From positions 62,001 through 126,000 of the forward strand of contig NZ_CP184360.1 of assembly GCF_048595755.1 (NCBI RefSeq): DNA of 64,000 bases, in the 5' to 3' direction. Positions 1 to 7,600 of the stretch are shown piece by piece (the first letter of the stretch is position 1; each line of letters starts with the position of its first letter). This stretch comes from Luteococcus sp048595755. GTDB lineage: Bacteria; Actinomycetota; Actinomycetes; Propionibacteriales; Propionibacteriaceae. Position numbers and translations under genes: made by a program. The notes under the pieces are model-generated. The model saw only the letters and a program-made list of their open reading frames with translations, ran no database searches and was not told where the DNA came from.

Positions 1-216
1 GCCGGGAAGGTGGTCGATCGCCCCGGCGACCAGGTCGACGCGCTCCTGGGCGTCGAACATGCTGCTCTTCTTCTGGGAGTTGCGCCCCACGGCCACCAGC
101 ACCTCGTCGAAGACCTTGTGGGCGCGTTCGATCACGTCCAGATGGCCCTTGGTGATCGGGTCGAAGGAGCCGGGGACGATCGCCTTGATGTGGCGACCTG
201 CGCGTTCACTGGTCAT
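1..216 (-). CDS. coaD: Phosphopantetheine adenylyltransferase, 3' part cut by window edge
   Basis: This cytosolic enzyme transfers AMP from ATP to 4'-phosphopantetheine, the penultimate step of CoA synthesis (EC 2.7.7.3). Only the first 72 codons are present; the gene continues off the left edge (normal length about 160). Visible residues include GSFDP at 16-20 and the nucleotidyltransferase signature TKGH at 22-25, followed by the expected helix and the VAVGRN strand. The ATG at 216 lies inside the end of rsmD (11-base overlap), so the two are translationally coupled, as is usual in actinobacteria where rsmD precedes coaD. Identification is from the family signature; nothing unusual is seen in the part present. 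Confidence 0.95.
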   Translation of the reverse strand, partial: MTSERAGRHIKAIVPGSFDPITKGHLDVIERAHKVFDEVLVAVGRNSQKKSSMFDAQERVDLVAGAIDHLPG

Positions 217-793
217 CGTCGGCCTCTCGCTGGCAGAAGTGCAGGGTGGTCTCACCGTAGCGACGCGTCCACTGTTCTGTCCCCTCCGGGAAGTCGGGCG
301 CCCCACCCCGCGAGGCGCGTTCCAGCACGATCAACCCGTTGTGCACCAACCGAGACAGGGCCAACTGCAGGGTGCGGGTGATCTGTTCGTTGGTGAACGG
401 GTAGGGAGGATCGAGCCAGATCACGTCGAAGAGCCGATCCCCGTCGCGCTGCAGGAAACTGTCGGTGGTGGCCGCGACCACCTCGGCCGCGAGCCTGGTC
501 TTGGCGGCATTGGCCTTGATGAGCCGGGTGGTGGGCTGGTCCTGCTCCACGAGCACCACTGGGCCGGCTCCCCTGCTGGCCGCCTCCAGGCCCACGGCAC
601 CCGAGCCTGCGAACAGGTCGCAGAAGGCGAGGCCCTCCAGCTGTGCCTCGGCCCCCGCATCGGCACTGCCGTTCCAGGTGGCCAAGGCGCTGAACAAGGC
701 CTCGCGCACCCGATCGGTGGTGGGACGGGTCTTCTCGCCCGCCGGTGTCTGCAAGCGCATGCCCCCGGCGCGTCCAGCGATGATCCTGCTCAT
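206..793 (-). CDS. rsmD: 16S rRNA (guanine(966)-N2)-methyltransferase
   Basis: RsmD methylates G966 of 16S rRNA using S-adenosylmethionine. The 195-residue product has the usual length. It starts MSRIIAGRAGG, shows the SAM-binding motif I (DLFAGSGAVGLEAASRG) near residues 64-80, and carries the catalytic N-methylase motif DPPYPF (normally DPPY) in the second half. The start is the ATG at 793; reading further upstream in the same frame enters a shadow of the neighbouring gene. It lies 31 bases downstream of the TRIC-type channel gene and overlaps coaD, so the three probably form one minus-strand transcript. RecG, its common partner, is about 1.4 kb upstream with two genes between. Confidence 0.95.
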   Translation of the reverse strand: MSRIIAGRAGGMRLQTPAGEKTRPTTDRVREALFSALATWNGSADAGAEAQLEGLAFCDLFAGSGAVGLEAASRGAGPVVLVEQDQPTTRLIKANAAKTRLAAEVVAATTDSFLQRDGDRLFDVIWLDPPYPFTNEQITRTLQLALSRLVHNGLIVLERASRGGAPDFPEGTEQWTRRYGETTLHFCQREADDDQ

Positions 794-824
794 GACCAGC
801 CACCCTACTGGGCGTGCCAGGGCC

Positions 825-1520
825 TCAGACCTCGTCGGCGCCGTCGTCCTGGATGGCGCGGGTCCGCAGCTTGCGCAGCACCCGACGCATCGCCTGCCGG
901 TGGTCGACGTAGGAGTCGTCATAGTCGAAGACCGGCAGGTTCCATCGCAGCTTGATGGCCAGCGCGCGCAGCAGGAAACCGCCCACGAGGGTCGAGACCA
1001 CGGCCACCTGCCCGTGCACGCCGGCTGCCAGCAGACCGGTGTAGGCCAGTGCCACCAGGATCGAGACCGAGGCGTAGAGCTCCTTGCGGAAGACCAGGGG
1101 GATACGGTCGCACAGCAAGTCACGCAGGATGCCCCCGGAGACGCCGGTCACCACCGCGCCGACGACGGCGATGATGACTCCCAGCTCCATCTCGAGAGCG
1201 GTACTGGCCCCCAGGATCGAGAAGACCACCAGTCCGAGGGCATCCAGCAGCAGGAAGAGCGTGCGGAAGTACTTCATGAGCTGCGAGATCGAGACGCTGA
1301 TCACGGCGGCTCCCGCGACCATCACCACGTACTGCGGGTGCTCCACCCAGATCAAGGGATAGTTGCCCAGCAGGACGTCGCGCAGGGACCCGCCTCCCAT
1401 CGCGGTGACCAGCGCCACCATCACCACCCCGAACAGGTCCATGCGTTCCCGGGCGGCGGCCAGGGCACCACTCATGCCTTCGGCGGTGACGCCGACGATC
1501 CACAACCACGTGAGCAACAT
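825..1520 (-). CDS. Trimeric intracellular cation channel (UPF0126/TRIC) family membrane protein
   Basis: A 231-residue integral membrane protein with about seven hydrophobic segments and the duplicated signature of the TRIC family: GGGSLRDVLLGNYP in the first half and SGGILRDLLCDRIP in the second. Family members (YicG/UPF0126) are potassium-permeable trimeric channels; a glycine role has also been suggested for some bacterial members, so the substrate is not certain. I chose the ATG at 1520 because GAGGGAGG sits about ten bases upstream; a longer in-frame reading has no support. It is the first gene of a probable TRIC-rsmD-coaD transcript. The C-terminal 40 residues are basic and probably cytoplasmic. 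Confidence 0.88.
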   Translation of the reverse strand: MLLTWLWIVGVTAEGMSGALAAARERMDLFGVVMVALVTAMGGGSLRDVLLGNYPLIWVEHPQYVVMVAGAAVISVSISQLMKYFRTLFLLLDALGLVVFSILGASTALEMELGVIIAVVGAVVTGVSGGILRDLLCDRIPLVFRKELYASVSILVALAYTGLLAAGVHGQVAVVSTLVGGFLLRALAIKLRWNLPVFDYDDSYVDHRQAMRRVLRKLRTRAIQDDGADEV

Positions 1521-1656
1521 GGCGTCCGCCTCCCTCTTCCTTCTACTGGCCAGTGCTGAACTGTATCCCCGCTGCGGGAACGTGAGGAAAGCAACAGATC
1601 GTCCACAACCGGTGGCAAAGCCACCGCAGGAGCCGACAGTGGGCCACAATTGGTCC

Positions 1657-2076
1657 ATGGCTGACAAGGACACCCCGATGACCGACATCCCCGAGGACAC
1701 CTGCTGGGGCTACCTGGCGAGCCAGGAGGTTGGCCGACTGGCAACCGCCCGCGACGGCCAGCCGGAGATCTTCCCGGTCAACTACTGCGTCGACGGCCAG
1801 TCGATCGTCTTCCGCACCGCCTCCGGTTCCAAGCTGCAGGAGCTGACCGAGAATGCCCACGTGGCCTTCGAGGTGGACGGTTGGACCGTGGACGGGGGCT
1901 GGAGCATCCTGATCAAGGGCCAGGCCGAGGAGATCACCTCCGAGCAGGAGCTGGCCCTGGCCAACAAGATGCCGCTGCGCCCGTGGGTCCCCACCCGCAA
2001 GAGCCACTTCGTGCGTGTCACGCCCGACAAGCTCTCCGGCCGCTCCTTCTACTTCGGCCCCGAGCCCACCAACTGA
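1657..2076 (+). CDS. Pyridoxamine 5'-phosphate oxidase-fold flavoprotein
   Basis: A 139-residue protein of the PNPOx-like split-barrel family, whose members bind FMN or F420. The N-terminal half has the typical pattern GRLATARDGQPEIFPVNYC, then an IVFRTASGSKL strand-turn. The C-terminal half has FEVDG and the VRVTPDKLSGRSF strands. These small proteins are diverse (FMN-binding reductases, nitroimidazole-type reductases, F420 enzymes), so the substrate is unknown. It is a lone plus-strand gene between minus-strand blocks. A CACAAT hexamer ends six bases before the ATG with no Shine-Dalgarno, so it may be leaderless; an internal ATG at 1678 is an alternative start. A GC-rich hairpin follows the stop. 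Confidence 0.85.
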   Translation: MADKDTPMTDIPEDTCWGYLASQEVGRLATARDGQPEIFPVNYCVDGQSIVFRTASGSKLQELTENAHVAFEVDGWTVDGGWSILIKGQAEEITSEQELALANKMPLRPWVPTRKSHFVRVTPDKLSGRSFYFGPEPTN

Positions 2077-2095
2077 CTTCCCCAGACATCACACC

Positions 2096-2121
2096 GGGCG
2101 TCCGCCATGTGGCGGGCGCCC
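2096..2121 (+). terminator. Hairpin after the PNPOx-fold gene
   Basis: An 11-bp stem (GGGCGTCCGCC with its complement, one G-T pair) and a 4-base loop start 19 bases after the stop codon. There is no clear T-run, so it may stabilise the 3' end rather than act as an intrinsic terminator. Confidence 0.6.
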
Positions 2122-2148
2122 GTTCACGTTCCCGCAAATCTTGGGTGA

Positions 2149-2206
2149 CCCCTCGACAAGCTCGGGGACCGTGGAAACGACACACTCGGGGACTGGGGAA
2201 ACGACA
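2149..2206. repeat. CTCGGGGA-type intergenic repeat, copy A with two tandem units
   Basis: The sequence begins with a near-palindrome around CTCGACAAGCTCGGGG. CTCGGGGACCGTGGAAACGA (from 2161) is repeated imperfectly as CTCGGGGACTGGGGAAACGA (from 2185), a 24-base period. It lies between the PNPOx-fold gene and the end of recG. Related copies occur at 19029-19070 and 21614-21627. Confidence 0.75.
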
Positions 2207-2232
2207 ATTGCCGGGAGCACTCCACCGACCTG

Positions 2233-4452
2233 TCAGGACTTCTCGAGCCACTCCCCCGCGGCCAGCTGCTCGGTCTGGGTGACCATGTCTGCCAGGTAGG
2301 GGTTCACCCGGTCCGGGTCATCGGCCACCAGTCGCTCGGCCACCTCACGGCAGTGGGCGATCAGGTCGGCGTGCTCGATGACCTTCAGCAGGCGCAGAGC
2401 ACTGCGGCCGCCGGACTGGTTGGCGCCCAGCACATTGCCCTCGCGTCGCTGGGCCAGGTCGAGCTCGGCCAGCTGGAAACCGTCGCGAGTCGCCTCGACG
2501 GCGCGCAGTCGTTCCATGGCGGTGGAATCCGGCGCGGCGGCGCTCACCAGCAGACACAGGCCCGCATTGCCGCCACGACCGATTCGGCCACGCAGCTGGT
2601 GCAACTGACTCACACCGAAGCGGTCGGCATCCATCACCACCATCACGGTCGCATTGGGGACGTCAACGCCCACCTCGATCACGGTGGTGGACACCAGCAC
2701 GTCGACCTCACCGGCAGCGAAGCGACGCATCACGTCATCCTTCTCGTCGCTGGGCATCCGTCCGTGCAGTTCTTCCACCCGCAAGCCCTGGAGAGGACCA
2801 TCGCGAAGCTCCTGGGCCAGGTCGGTGACGGTGGCGCTGGGCGGCAGCGCATCCTCTGCGACGAAGGCGTCGGAGTCCTTCGCGTCGATGCGCGGGCAGA
2901 CGACAAAGGCCTGCCTGCCCTGGGCCACCTCTTCGCGGATGCGTTCCCAGGCGCGAGCGACCCAGGACGGGTGCAGCGTGGTGCTGACCAGGTTGGTCTG
3001 GACCTCTTGGCGTCCCGCCGGCAGCTCCGACAAGGTGGAGACCTCCAGGTCTCCGAAGACCGTCATGGCCACCGAACGTGGAATCGGGGTGGCGGTCATC
3101 ACCAGCACGTGGGGGCGCAGTTCTGCCTTCTGGTTCAGCACGGCCCGCTGCTCAACACCGAAGCGGTGCTGCTCGTCGACCACCACCAGCCCCAGATCGG
3201 CGAAGCTGACCTTGTCGGCCAGCAGGGCGTGCGTGCCCACCACCAGACCGGCCTCGCCGCTGGCGATCTTGAGCATCGCATTGCGCCTGGCCACGGCCGA
3301 CATCGAGCCGGTGAGCAGCACGATGTCGGTGGCCCCTTCGGGGGCCCCCAGCGTCTGCCCCGCCGCCAGGTCGCCCAGCTGGCCCCGGATCGACTCGAAG
3401 TGCTGGGTGGCCAGCACCTCGGTGGGCGCCAGCAGCACGGCCTGCTTGCCCGAGTCGACCGCGCGCAGCATGGCCCGCAGGGCCACGAGCGTCTTGCCCG
3501 ATCCCACCTCGCCCTGCAGCAGGCGCTGCATCGGGACGGCCGTGGCCAGGGCGTCGAAGATCTCCTCGCCGACGCGACGCTGCCCCTCGGTGAGCGTGAA
3601 GGGGAGTCGCTCGTCGAAGGTGTCGAGCAGCGCGCCCTCGACCCCGGGCAGCGGCGCCGCCCTGAAATGTGCATTGTCGTGGCGGCGGTAGGCCATGGTC
3701 AGCTGCATCTGCAGTGCCTCGTCGAAGAGCAGCCGCTCCGCCGCGGCATCGGCGTGCTCCCGGGTGATGGGCTGGTGGGCCTGCACCAGGGCTTCGTCGA
3801 AGCCCATCAGGCCCTCCTCCTTGAGCAGCCATGCGGGCAGCGGCTCGGCCAGCTGGCCCATCTGGGTGTGCACCAGCTGGATGGTCTCCCCGATCTCCCA
3901 GGTTGGCATCTTGGCGGTGGCGGGATAGATCCCCACCAGCCCAGAGCGCGAGACCTGCTGCACCATGGCCTTCTGGTTGGCCTTGCCCACCACCTTGCCG
4001 GTCTCGTCGATGATGACGAAGTCGGGGTGGGTCAGCTGCGGCTGGTCACGAAAGACGCCCACCTTGCCGACGAAGATGCCCCGGCTGCGCTTGGGCAACT
4101 GCTTCTCCCAGTAGTCGACCATGTGCTGCTTGCCGAAGAAGGTCACCCCCAGGGTTCCCGTGCCATCGGTGAGGGTCACCTCGAGGCGCTTGCGCGGCGG
4201 CGCGCCAGCTTGTCGCACCGCGGCGACGGTGGCCATCACGGCGACGTCCTCCCCGATCGGCAGGTCGGCCAGCGAGGAGTTCTCCGTGCCCGAGAGGTAG
4301 CGCCGTGGCAGATGACGCATCAGGTCACCGACGGTGTTGAGACGCAGCCTGGTGGACAGGATCTTGGCCGAGGGTGCTCCGATCACCTGACTGAGGGGTC
4401 GGTTCAGCTCGGCGAAGGTCTCGGTACGCCACTGCGGATTCCACGTTGCCAC
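2233..4452 (-). CDS. recG: ATP-dependent DNA helicase RecG
   Basis: RecG is a branched-DNA translocase that regresses stalled replication forks and processes Holliday junctions. The 739-residue product matches actinobacterial RecG. Order: wedge/OB domain (about 55-200), helicase domain 1 with Walker A GEVGSGKT (314-321), Walker B-type DEQH (426-429) and motif III MTATPIPR, then helicase domain 2 with DVLVSTTVIEVGVDVPNA and the QLRGRIGRGG arginine-finger region. I chose the GTG at 4452 because the reading frame further upstream runs through a strong hairpin (4497-4527) belonging to the rpmB 3' end. No convincing Shine-Dalgarno precedes the GTG. In many actinobacteria recG is adjacent to rsmD; here two unrelated genes separate them. 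Confidence 0.95.
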   Translation of the reverse strand: MATWNPQWRTETFAELNRPLSQVIGAPSAKILSTRLRLNTVGDLMRHLPRRYLSGTENSSLADLPIGEDVAVMATVAAVRQAGAPPRKRLEVTLTDGTGTLGVTFFGKQHMVDYWEKQLPKRSRGIFVGKVGVFRDQPQLTHPDFVIIDETGKVVGKANQKAMVQQVSRSGLVGIYPATAKMPTWEIGETIQLVHTQMGQLAEPLPAWLLKEEGLMGFDEALVQAHQPITREHADAAAERLLFDEALQMQLTMAYRRHDNAHFRAAPLPGVEGALLDTFDERLPFTLTEGQRRVGEEIFDALATAVPMQRLLQGEVGSGKTLVALRAMLRAVDSGKQAVLLAPTEVLATQHFESIRGQLGDLAAGQTLGAPEGATDIVLLTGSMSAVARRNAMLKIASGEAGLVVGTHALLADKVSFADLGLVVVDEQHRFGVEQRAVLNQKAELRPHVLVMTATPIPRSVAMTVFGDLEVSTLSELPAGRQEVQTNLVSTTLHPSWVARAWERIREEVAQGRQAFVVCPRIDAKDSDAFVAEDALPPSATVTDLAQELRDGPLQGLRVEELHGRMPSDEKDDVMRRFAAGEVDVLVSTTVIEVGVDVPNATVMVVMDADRFGVSQLHQLRGRIGRGGNAGLCLLVSAAAPDSTAMERLRAVEATRDGFQLAELDLAQRREGNVLGANQSGGRSALRLLKVIEHADLIAHCREVAERLVADDPDRVNPYLADMVTQTEQLAAGEWLEKS

Positions 4453-4496
4453 GTCTGTGAGCCTACAAGCGTCCACCGACACTTCCGGGAATGCAA

Positions 4497-4527
4497 CAAG
4501 GCCACCGAACAGTGTTCGGTGGCCTTG
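4497..4527 (-). terminator. Terminator hairpin of rpmB
   Basis: A perfect 14-bp stem (CAAGGCCACCGAAC and its complement) with a 3-base loop lies about 50 bases beyond the rpmB stop and 45 bases before the recG start. The downstream minus-strand sequence has only a short, broken T-run (TTGCATT), so partial read-through into recG is possible. Confidence 0.8.
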
Positions 4528-4578
4528 CCACAAGTTCTACGGGCGGGCGGCCCGAGGTCCGGCCGAGGCCGGGAAGGG

Positions 4579-4767
4579 TCAGCGCGAGACGACCTTGCCA
4601 GCCTTCAGGCAGGAGGTGCAGACGTTGACACGCTTCGGCGCCCCGTTCACCAGGGCGCGCACGCGCTGGATGTTCGGGTTCCAACGACGGTTGGTCTTCT
4701 TCTTCGACCACGGCACGTTGTGGCCGAAGCCCGGGCCCTTGGCGCAGACGTCGCACACGGCAGCCAT
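4579..4767 (-). CDS. rpmB: 50S ribosomal protein L28
   Basis: A 62-residue large-subunit ribosomal protein of the zinc-binding (C+) type: CDVC at residues 5-8 and CTSC at 50-53 form the four-cysteine site. It is rich in Lys/Arg, with SKKKTNRRWNPN in the middle. The ATG at 4767 is preceded by GGAG with good spacing; an upstream extension of the frame has no homology to L28. It is monocistronic, with a promoter upstream (4838-4867) and a terminator downstream. In zinc-limited actinobacteria a cysteine-free paralogue usually replaces this form, but no such paralogue or Zur gene is in the window. Confidence 0.97.
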   Translation of the reverse strand: MAAVCDVCAKGPGFGHNVPWSKKKTNRRWNPNIQRVRALVNGAPKRVNVCTSCLKAGKVVSR

Positions 4768-4837
4768 TGGAGTACTCCTCGATAGATGGATCAGATGTGG
4801 GGCAAGGCCCCGGCGAGCCCAAAAGGGCAACCCGAGA

Positions 4838-4867
4838 ATGATAGCCCCTCAGGTGCCGTGGGAACAA
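4838..4867 (-). promoter_or_regulatory. Candidate promoter of rpmB
   Basis: On the minus strand TTGTTC (4867-4862) and TATCAT (4843-4838) are separated by 18 bases. A start point near 4830 would give a leader of about 65 bases that includes the GGAG ribosome-binding site of rpmB. Confidence 0.6.
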
Positions 4868-4906
4868 ACGGCCCCCTGATCCGTCGCTGTCAAGGTGCGA
4901 TGGAGC

Positions 4907-6592
4907 TCAGGTGGCCACCACCACGGGCACGATCATAGGCCGGCGCCGATAGGTGCTGGAGACCCACCGGCCGATCACCCGGCGCACCACCTGCTGCAAG
5001 CGGTGGGTGTCGTCGACGCCCTTCTCCAGGGCAGTGACGAGTTCGGTGGCAATCTGTTCGCGCACGTCGACGAAGGCGTCGTCGTTCTCGCTGAAGCCAC
5101 GGGCGTGGATGTCGGGACCGCTGACGAGCGTCCGGGTGTGCAGGTTGACCGCGGCCACCACCGAGATGAAGCCCTCCTCCCCCAGGATCTTGCGATCGGT
5201 GAGTTCGCTGGAGGAGACGTCGCCGACCGTGGACCCGTCGACGAAGATGTAGGAGCTGTCCACCTGCCCGACCACCGTGGCCCGACCATCGACCAGGTCC
5301 ACCACCGCCCCGTCCTCGACGACCACGACATTCTCGCGCGGCACCCCCGTGGCGCAGGCCAGATCGCCATTCGCGATCAGGTGGCGGATCTCCCCGTGCA
5401 CCGGCATCACATTGCGCGGCCGGATGACGTTGTAGCAGTAGAGCAACTCGCCGGCCGACGCGTGCCCGGACACGTGCACCAGCGCATTGCCCTTGTGGAC
5501 CACGGTGGCGCCCAGCCGGGACAGGCCGTTGATGACGCGGTAGACGGCATTCTCGTTGCCGGGGATGAGCGAGCTGGCCAGCAGGACGGTGTCGTGCTCC
5601 CCCACCTCGATCACCGGATGCTCCCGGTTGGCGATCCGGCTCAAGGCACTCAACGGTTCCCCTTGGGAACCGGTGGAGATCACCACCACCTGGTCGTCGC
5701 GGTAGTCGTCGATGTCCTTCAGCTCGATGAGCGTGTCACCCGGCACCTTCAGGTAGCCCAGGTCACGCGCCACCGACATGTTGCGCACCATCGAGCGGCC
5801 GACGTAGACCACCTTGCGACCGTGCTTGACCGCCAGGTTGAGCACCTGCTGCACGCGATGCACGTGCGAGGCGAAGCACGCGACGATCAGCTTGTTCTCG
5901 GCCCGCTCGAAGACCCGCTCCAGCGCGGGCACGATGTCCTTCTCCGGCGTGGTGAAACCCGGCACCTCGGCATTGGTCGAGTCGGGCATGAACAGGTCGA
6001 TGCCCTCCTCCCCCAGCCGGGCGAAACCGCGCAGGTCGGTGATGCGGCCATCCAGGGGCAACTGGTCCATCTTGAAGTCGCCGGTGTGCAGCACGGTGCC
6101 CGCCGCGGTTCGAATGCACACGGCCAGCGCGTCGGGGATGGAGTGGTTGACCGCCAGGAATTCCAGGTCGAAGTGCCTGCTGACCTTCGCGCGATCCCCC
6201 TCGGCCACCTCCTGGAGGTCCGTGTTGCGGATCCGGTGCTCGCGCAGCTTGCCCTCCACCAAGGCCAGCGTCAGCTTGGATCCCCAGACGGGAATGTCAC
6301 TGCGTCGCCGCAGCAGATAGGGAACGGCACCGATGTGGTCCTCGTGACCATGGGTCAAGACCAGGCCGACGATGTCGTCGAGCCGGTCCGAGAGGTAGTC
6401 CAGCCCCGGCAGGATCAGGTCCACACCGGGGTGGGCATCCTCCGGGAAGAGCACCCCACAGTCGACCAGCAGGATCTCACCGTCGATCTCGAAACAGGCC
6501 ATGTTGCGACCGACGTCGCCCAGACCACCCAGGGGAATGATCCGCAGGGTTTCGGGGGCAAGTTCGGGTGGGGGCATCAACGGTGACGTCAC
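4907..6592 (-). CDS. rnj: Ribonuclease J (beta-CASP metallo-beta-lactamase RNase)
   Basis: A 5'-to-3' exo- and endoribonuclease used in rRNA maturation and mRNA decay. The 561-residue product has the RNase J lengths and motifs: a metallo-beta-lactamase core with HGHEDHIGAVPYLL (two-zinc site) and TGDFKMDQ, a beta-CASP insertion with STNAEVPGFT and STGSQGEPLSAL, and the RPRNVMPVHGEIRHL and HVSGHAS segments, followed by the C-terminal domain. The GTG at 6592 is favoured because TATGGT lies exactly six bases before it on a possible leaderless transcript; the ATG at 6577 (556 residues) is the alternative. Actinobacteria usually have dapA next to this gene; here a divergent GNAT gene is upstream and dapB follows about 1 kb further on. 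Confidence 0.95.
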   Translation of the reverse strand: MTSPLMPPPELAPETLRIIPLGGLGDVGRNMACFEIDGEILLVDCGVLFPEDAHPGVDLILPGLDYLSDRLDDIVGLVLTHGHEDHIGAVPYLLRRRSDIPVWGSKLTLALVEGKLREHRIRNTDLQEVAEGDRAKVSRHFDLEFLAVNHSIPDALAVCIRTAAGTVLHTGDFKMDQLPLDGRITDLRGFARLGEEGIDLFMPDSTNAEVPGFTTPEKDIVPALERVFERAENKLIVACFASHVHRVQQVLNLAVKHGRKVVYVGRSMVRNMSVARDLGYLKVPGDTLIELKDIDDYRDDQVVVISTGSQGEPLSALSRIANREHPVIEVGEHDTVLLASSLIPGNENAVYRVINGLSRLGATVVHKGNALVHVSGHASAGELLYCYNVIRPRNVMPVHGEIRHLIANGDLACATGVPRENVVVVEDGAVVDLVDGRATVVGQVDSSYIFVDGSTVGDVSSSELTDRKILGEEGFISVVAAVNLHTRTLVSGPDIHARGFSENDDAFVDVREQIATELVTALEKGVDDTHRLQQVVRRVIGRWVSSTYRRRPMIVPVVVAT

Positions 6593-6598
6593 ATCTCC

Positions 6599-6604
6599 AC
6601 CATA
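6599..6604 (-). promoter_or_regulatory. -10-like TATGGT, six bases before rnj GTG
   Basis: TATGGT followed by six bases and the GTG at 6592. A GGAG lies only two bases from the GTG, too close to act as a normal ribosome-binding site, which favours leaderless initiation. Confidence 0.45.
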
Positions 6605-6676
6605 ACCGCAGCCACGGCAGACACCCCTTCGGCGAGTCCGGCCCGGTGACCACAAAACCTGGTGTCACAGGAAAAG

Positions 6677-6718
6677 GCGATGGAGATGTCCGCTCGGGGG
6701 TACGGACATCTCCATCGC
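6677..6718 (-). terminator. Perfect 16-bp hairpin between divergent rnj and GNAT genes
   Basis: GCGATGGAGATGTCCG pairs perfectly with its complement across a 10-base loop. On the minus strand it is followed by CCTTTTCC, giving a terminator-like shape that points toward rnj. No annotated gene lies upstream of it on that strand, so it could end a small unannotated RNA from 6720-6870 or be a structured element in a longer rnj leader. Confidence 0.55.
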
Positions 6719-6865
6719 GTTAACAGTGTTTCACATGTGCGGGAAGTTTAGAACTGATTGTGGGTGACTTTTTTCACTTTTTTCTCGTGCCCGCTCACCG
6801 CACCCGTTGCACCGCAGCAAATCCGGGCCGCACGGCGAGCATCCAAGCGCCCGGCGGCGTGCCCC

Positions 6866-6871
6866 TAGGAT
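6866..6871 (+). promoter_or_regulatory. -10-like TAGGAT, six bases before the GNAT start
   Basis: TAGGAT, six bases, then ATG at 6878. The internal AGGA could alternatively act as a Shine-Dalgarno, so the site is ambiguous. Confidence 0.4.
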
Positions 6872-6877
6872 GGCCAC

Positions 6878-7504
6878 ATGTCCCAGAGCAATCCCCCCGA
6901 GAGCCACCAGCCCCAACCGCCCGTGGCGCCCAGCGTGCGGCTGGCCATGCCCGCGGAGGCACTGCAGATCGCGGAACTCCAGCGCCGCGTGTGGGCCGAC
7001 GATGACCTGGAACGTCGCATGCTCGACGAGGTGGACAACCGGGAGATGGCCGAGGTCTGGCACCAGGCCATCACCCGCGCCCCCTTGGCCCACTTCCGGG
7101 TTCTGGTGGCCATCCAGGCCTACGGCCAGGCCGAACCGGCCGACGAACCCGGCGCCACCAGGCAGCGCACCCGGGTGTGCGGCTTCGCGGCGATCGGCCC
7201 CAGCGATGACCCCGATGCCGACCCCACCGACTCGCTGGTGGCCGAGTTCTGCGTCGATCCGCTGCTGGCCGGGCAGGGCCACGAGGACCGCCTGATGCAT
7301 GCCGTGGTCAGCACCATGCAGGCCGACGGCTACCAGCGAGCCACCTGGTGGTTGCGCAGCACCGACGACCAGCTGCGCGCCTGGCTCTCCGAGAGCGGCT
7401 GGGCTCCGGACGGCGCCCACCGCGAAGTGGGCACGCCCGACGGGGTGCTGCGGGTCAAGCAGATCCGCCTGCACACCGACATCAGCACCCCCGCCGAGTC
7501 ATGA
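6878..7504 (+). CDS. GNAT-family N-acetyltransferase
   Basis: A 208-residue protein with a GNAT fold. The acetyl-CoA-binding motif A is seen as VDPLLAGQGHEDRLMHAV (about 126-143), preceded by the beta4 strand SLVAEFCV and followed by RATWWLRSTDDQLRAWLSESGW, a pattern typical of the C-terminal half. The N-terminal 25 residues are Pro/Gln-rich and probably disordered. The substrate cannot be read from sequence. It is a single plus-strand gene divergent from rnj. The stop codon TGA is the first base triplet of a 14-base tandem repeat that follows. Confidence 0.75.
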   Translation: MSQSNPPESHQPQPPVAPSVRLAMPAEALQIAELQRRVWADDDLERRMLDEVDNREMAEVWHQAITRAPLAHFRVLVAIQAYGQAEPADEPGATRQRTRVCGFAAIGPSDDPDADPTDSLVAEFCVDPLLAGQGHEDRLMHAVVSTMQADGYQRATWWLRSTDDQLRAWLSESGWAPDGAHREVGTPDGVLRVKQIRLHTDISTPAES

Positions 7505-7572
7505 TTCCCCAGCCGTGATTCCCCAGCCGTGATTCCCCAATCCGTGATGCCGCAGCCGTGATGCCGCAGCCG
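7502..7572. repeat. Five-copy 14/15-base tandem repeat
   Basis: Units: TGATTCCCCAGCCG twice, TGATTCCCCAATCCG once, and TGATGCCGCAGCCG twice. The first unit begins with the stop codon of the GNAT gene, and each later unit again carries TGA. It ends 28 bases before the dapB stop, in the convergent gap. Confidence 0.9.
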
Positions 7573-7600
7573 TGGGTCGGGGGCGGCTCCGCGGCGATCG

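Noticed and set aside
2353..4785. Plus-strand 810-codon frame opposite recG and rpmB
   Set aside because: Runs through the terminator of rpmB and has no recognisable domain; a shadow of recG codons in a high-GC genome.
6760..7005. 81-codon plus-strand frame starting in the T-rich gap before the GNAT gene
   Set aside because: It mostly overlaps the GNAT gene in another frame and has no Shine-Dalgarno or domain; low-quality shadow.
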